NCBI RefSeq assembly: GCF_013371085.1
Contig: NZ_JABWCV010000012.1
Location: forward strand, 1-64,000
Length of the DNA: 64,000 nucleotides
Reading direction: 5' to 3'
Source: Vreelandella maris
GTDB lineage: Bacteria; Pseudomonadota; Gammaproteobacteria; Pseudomonadales; Halomonadaceae
This document shows, in pieces, positions 63,257 through 64,000 of this stretch (its first letter is position 1; every line of letters starts with the position of its first letter). The notes beneath the pieces were generated by a model that was not told the origin of the DNA, did not search any database, and saw only the letters and a list, made by a program, of their open reading frames with translations. Made by a program: the position numbers and the translations under genes.

Positions 63257-64000
63257 TTAGTTGCTGCTCTCTTCAACGATCTTTTGGATGTCGGCGATCA
63301 GGTCTTCACCAATGCGCGGCGCCCACTCTGCATATACAGGCTGAACGGCATCTTGGAAAGCGGCTAACTGCTCGTCGTCCAGGCGGGTAATTTCCATACC
63401 ACGCTCTGCCAACTGATCACGTGACCAGTCATCGTACTCAGCTGACAGCTGGATTTCATAGTCGGCTGACTGACGCGCTGCTTCCAGTACCAGTTCCTGA
63501 TATTCGGGTGCCATGCGCTCCCAAGTACGCTCAGAAAGCATCATGATAAAGGGAGTATAGACGTGGCGTGTTTCGGTGCCATAATCCTGAACTTCATTAA
63601 AGTTCGAGGTGAGGATGGTGCTCCAAGGGTTTTCCTGGCCATCTACCACGCCCTGCTCCATCGCAGAGAAAAGCTCACCAAATGCCATCGGCGTTGGGTT
63701 AGCGCCTAAGGCTTCCCAAATCGCCAGATGCACCGGGTTTTCCATGGTACGAACGCTTAAACCTCGCACATCAAGACCTGCTACGTCGTCAGGACTTGCC
63801 ACCGGGCGAGCACTGTTAGAGAGCTGACGATAGCCATTCTCAGAGAACGCGAGTGCTTTCAGGCCAGTGCCATCAAAAGCGTCCAGCATGCCCTGGGCCA
63901 CATCGCTCTGCATGACGGCTACCGCGGCTTCACGGCTAGGCAGCAGGAACGGCAGGTCAAAAGCAGCAAGCTGTTCAACGTAGCCAGTAGTGGCGGAGCT
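63257..64000 (-). CDS. TRAP transporter solute-binding protein (DctP family), 5' end off the window
   Basis: The reading frame is open to the right edge, so the signal peptide and first lobe are missing; 247 residues are visible. It contains the DctP core: GYRQLSNSARPVASPDDVAG, the LDVRGLSVRTMENPVHLAIW strand with the substrate-binding Arg, and GELFSAMEQGVVDGQENPWS. It binds the sugar acid in the periplasm and feeds the TRAP permeases. The gluconate assignment rests on the adjacent gntK and gntR genes. Confidence 0.92.
   Translation of the reverse strand, partial: SSATTGYVEQLAAFDLPFLLPSREAAVAVMQSDVAQGMLDAFDGTGLKALAFSENGYRQLSNSARPVASPDDVAGLDVRGLSVRTMENPVHLAIWEALGANPTPMAFGELFSAMEQGVVDGQENPWSTILTSNFNEVQDYGTETRHVYTPFIMMLSERTWERMAPEYQELVLEAARQSADYEIQLSAEYDDWSRDQLAERGMEITRLDDEQLAAFQDAVQPVYAEWAPRIGEDLIADIQKIVEESSN

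Overview
The window reads as chromosomal DNA of a moderately halophilic gammaproteobacterium, most likely Halomonadaceae (Halomonas/Vreelandella). Supporting signs are the Pseudomonas-type order sdhCDAB-sucAB-lpdA-sucCD, the acidic surface-exposed proteins, and a mix of TRAP, polyol and PHB genes. The assignment is from gene content only; no database search was run.

Layout. 1-117 is the right end of an IS5-like element cut by the window edge. 290-1983 carries a PHB-depolymerase-type esterase behind a ribbon-helix-helix regulator with a palindromic upstream operator. 2300-4421 is a GT4 glycosyltransferase coupled to a UPF0104/flippase-like membrane protein. 4503-16344 (minus strand) is the oxidative TCA block sdhCDAB, sucAB, lpdA, sucCD, divergent from gltA (16844-18130). 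A gene-poor stretch follows (18131-18803) with a decayed reading frame and DnaA-box-like repeats, then tRNA-Glu, tRNA-Ala and gltX. 20978-29411 holds mixed housekeeping genes: XRE regulator, lipoprotein, TauE-type exporter, dusA, catalase, AstE-like deacylase, TetR regulator and alpha/beta hydrolase. 30329-36334 is a complete tripartite RND efflux operon (TolC-like, adaptor, pump).

36577-40234 is the most interesting unit. A sigma-54 enhancer-binding regulator faces a formate/nitrite-type channel gene and cyanase (cynS). The spacer holds three copies of ACGA-N4-TCGT and a good -24/-12 promoter, so regulator, enhancer, promoter and targets are all visible.

41190-52840 is a sugar-alcohol catabolic block on the minus strand. 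It has a SorC-type regulator, a four-gene ABC importer, a HAD phosphatase, a sorbitol-type SDR, a P-loop kinase, mannitol 2-dehydrogenase, xylulokinase and transaldolase. Polyols would be imported, oxidised to ketoses, phosphorylated and passed to the pentose phosphate pathway. 52969-59574 carries small housekeeping and stress genes (Nudix, 2OG oxygenase, L,D-transpeptidase, PRC-barrel, OsmC, EamA, MOSC). 59651-64000 is a gluconate module: GntR, GntK and a TRAP transporter whose solute-binding gene runs off the right edge.

I see no CRISPR array, prophage, rRNA operon or restriction/defence island. The only mobile DNA is the IS end. Start codons were moved downstream of the longest frame wherever a Shine-Dalgarno sequence or family length favoured it; each case is stated.
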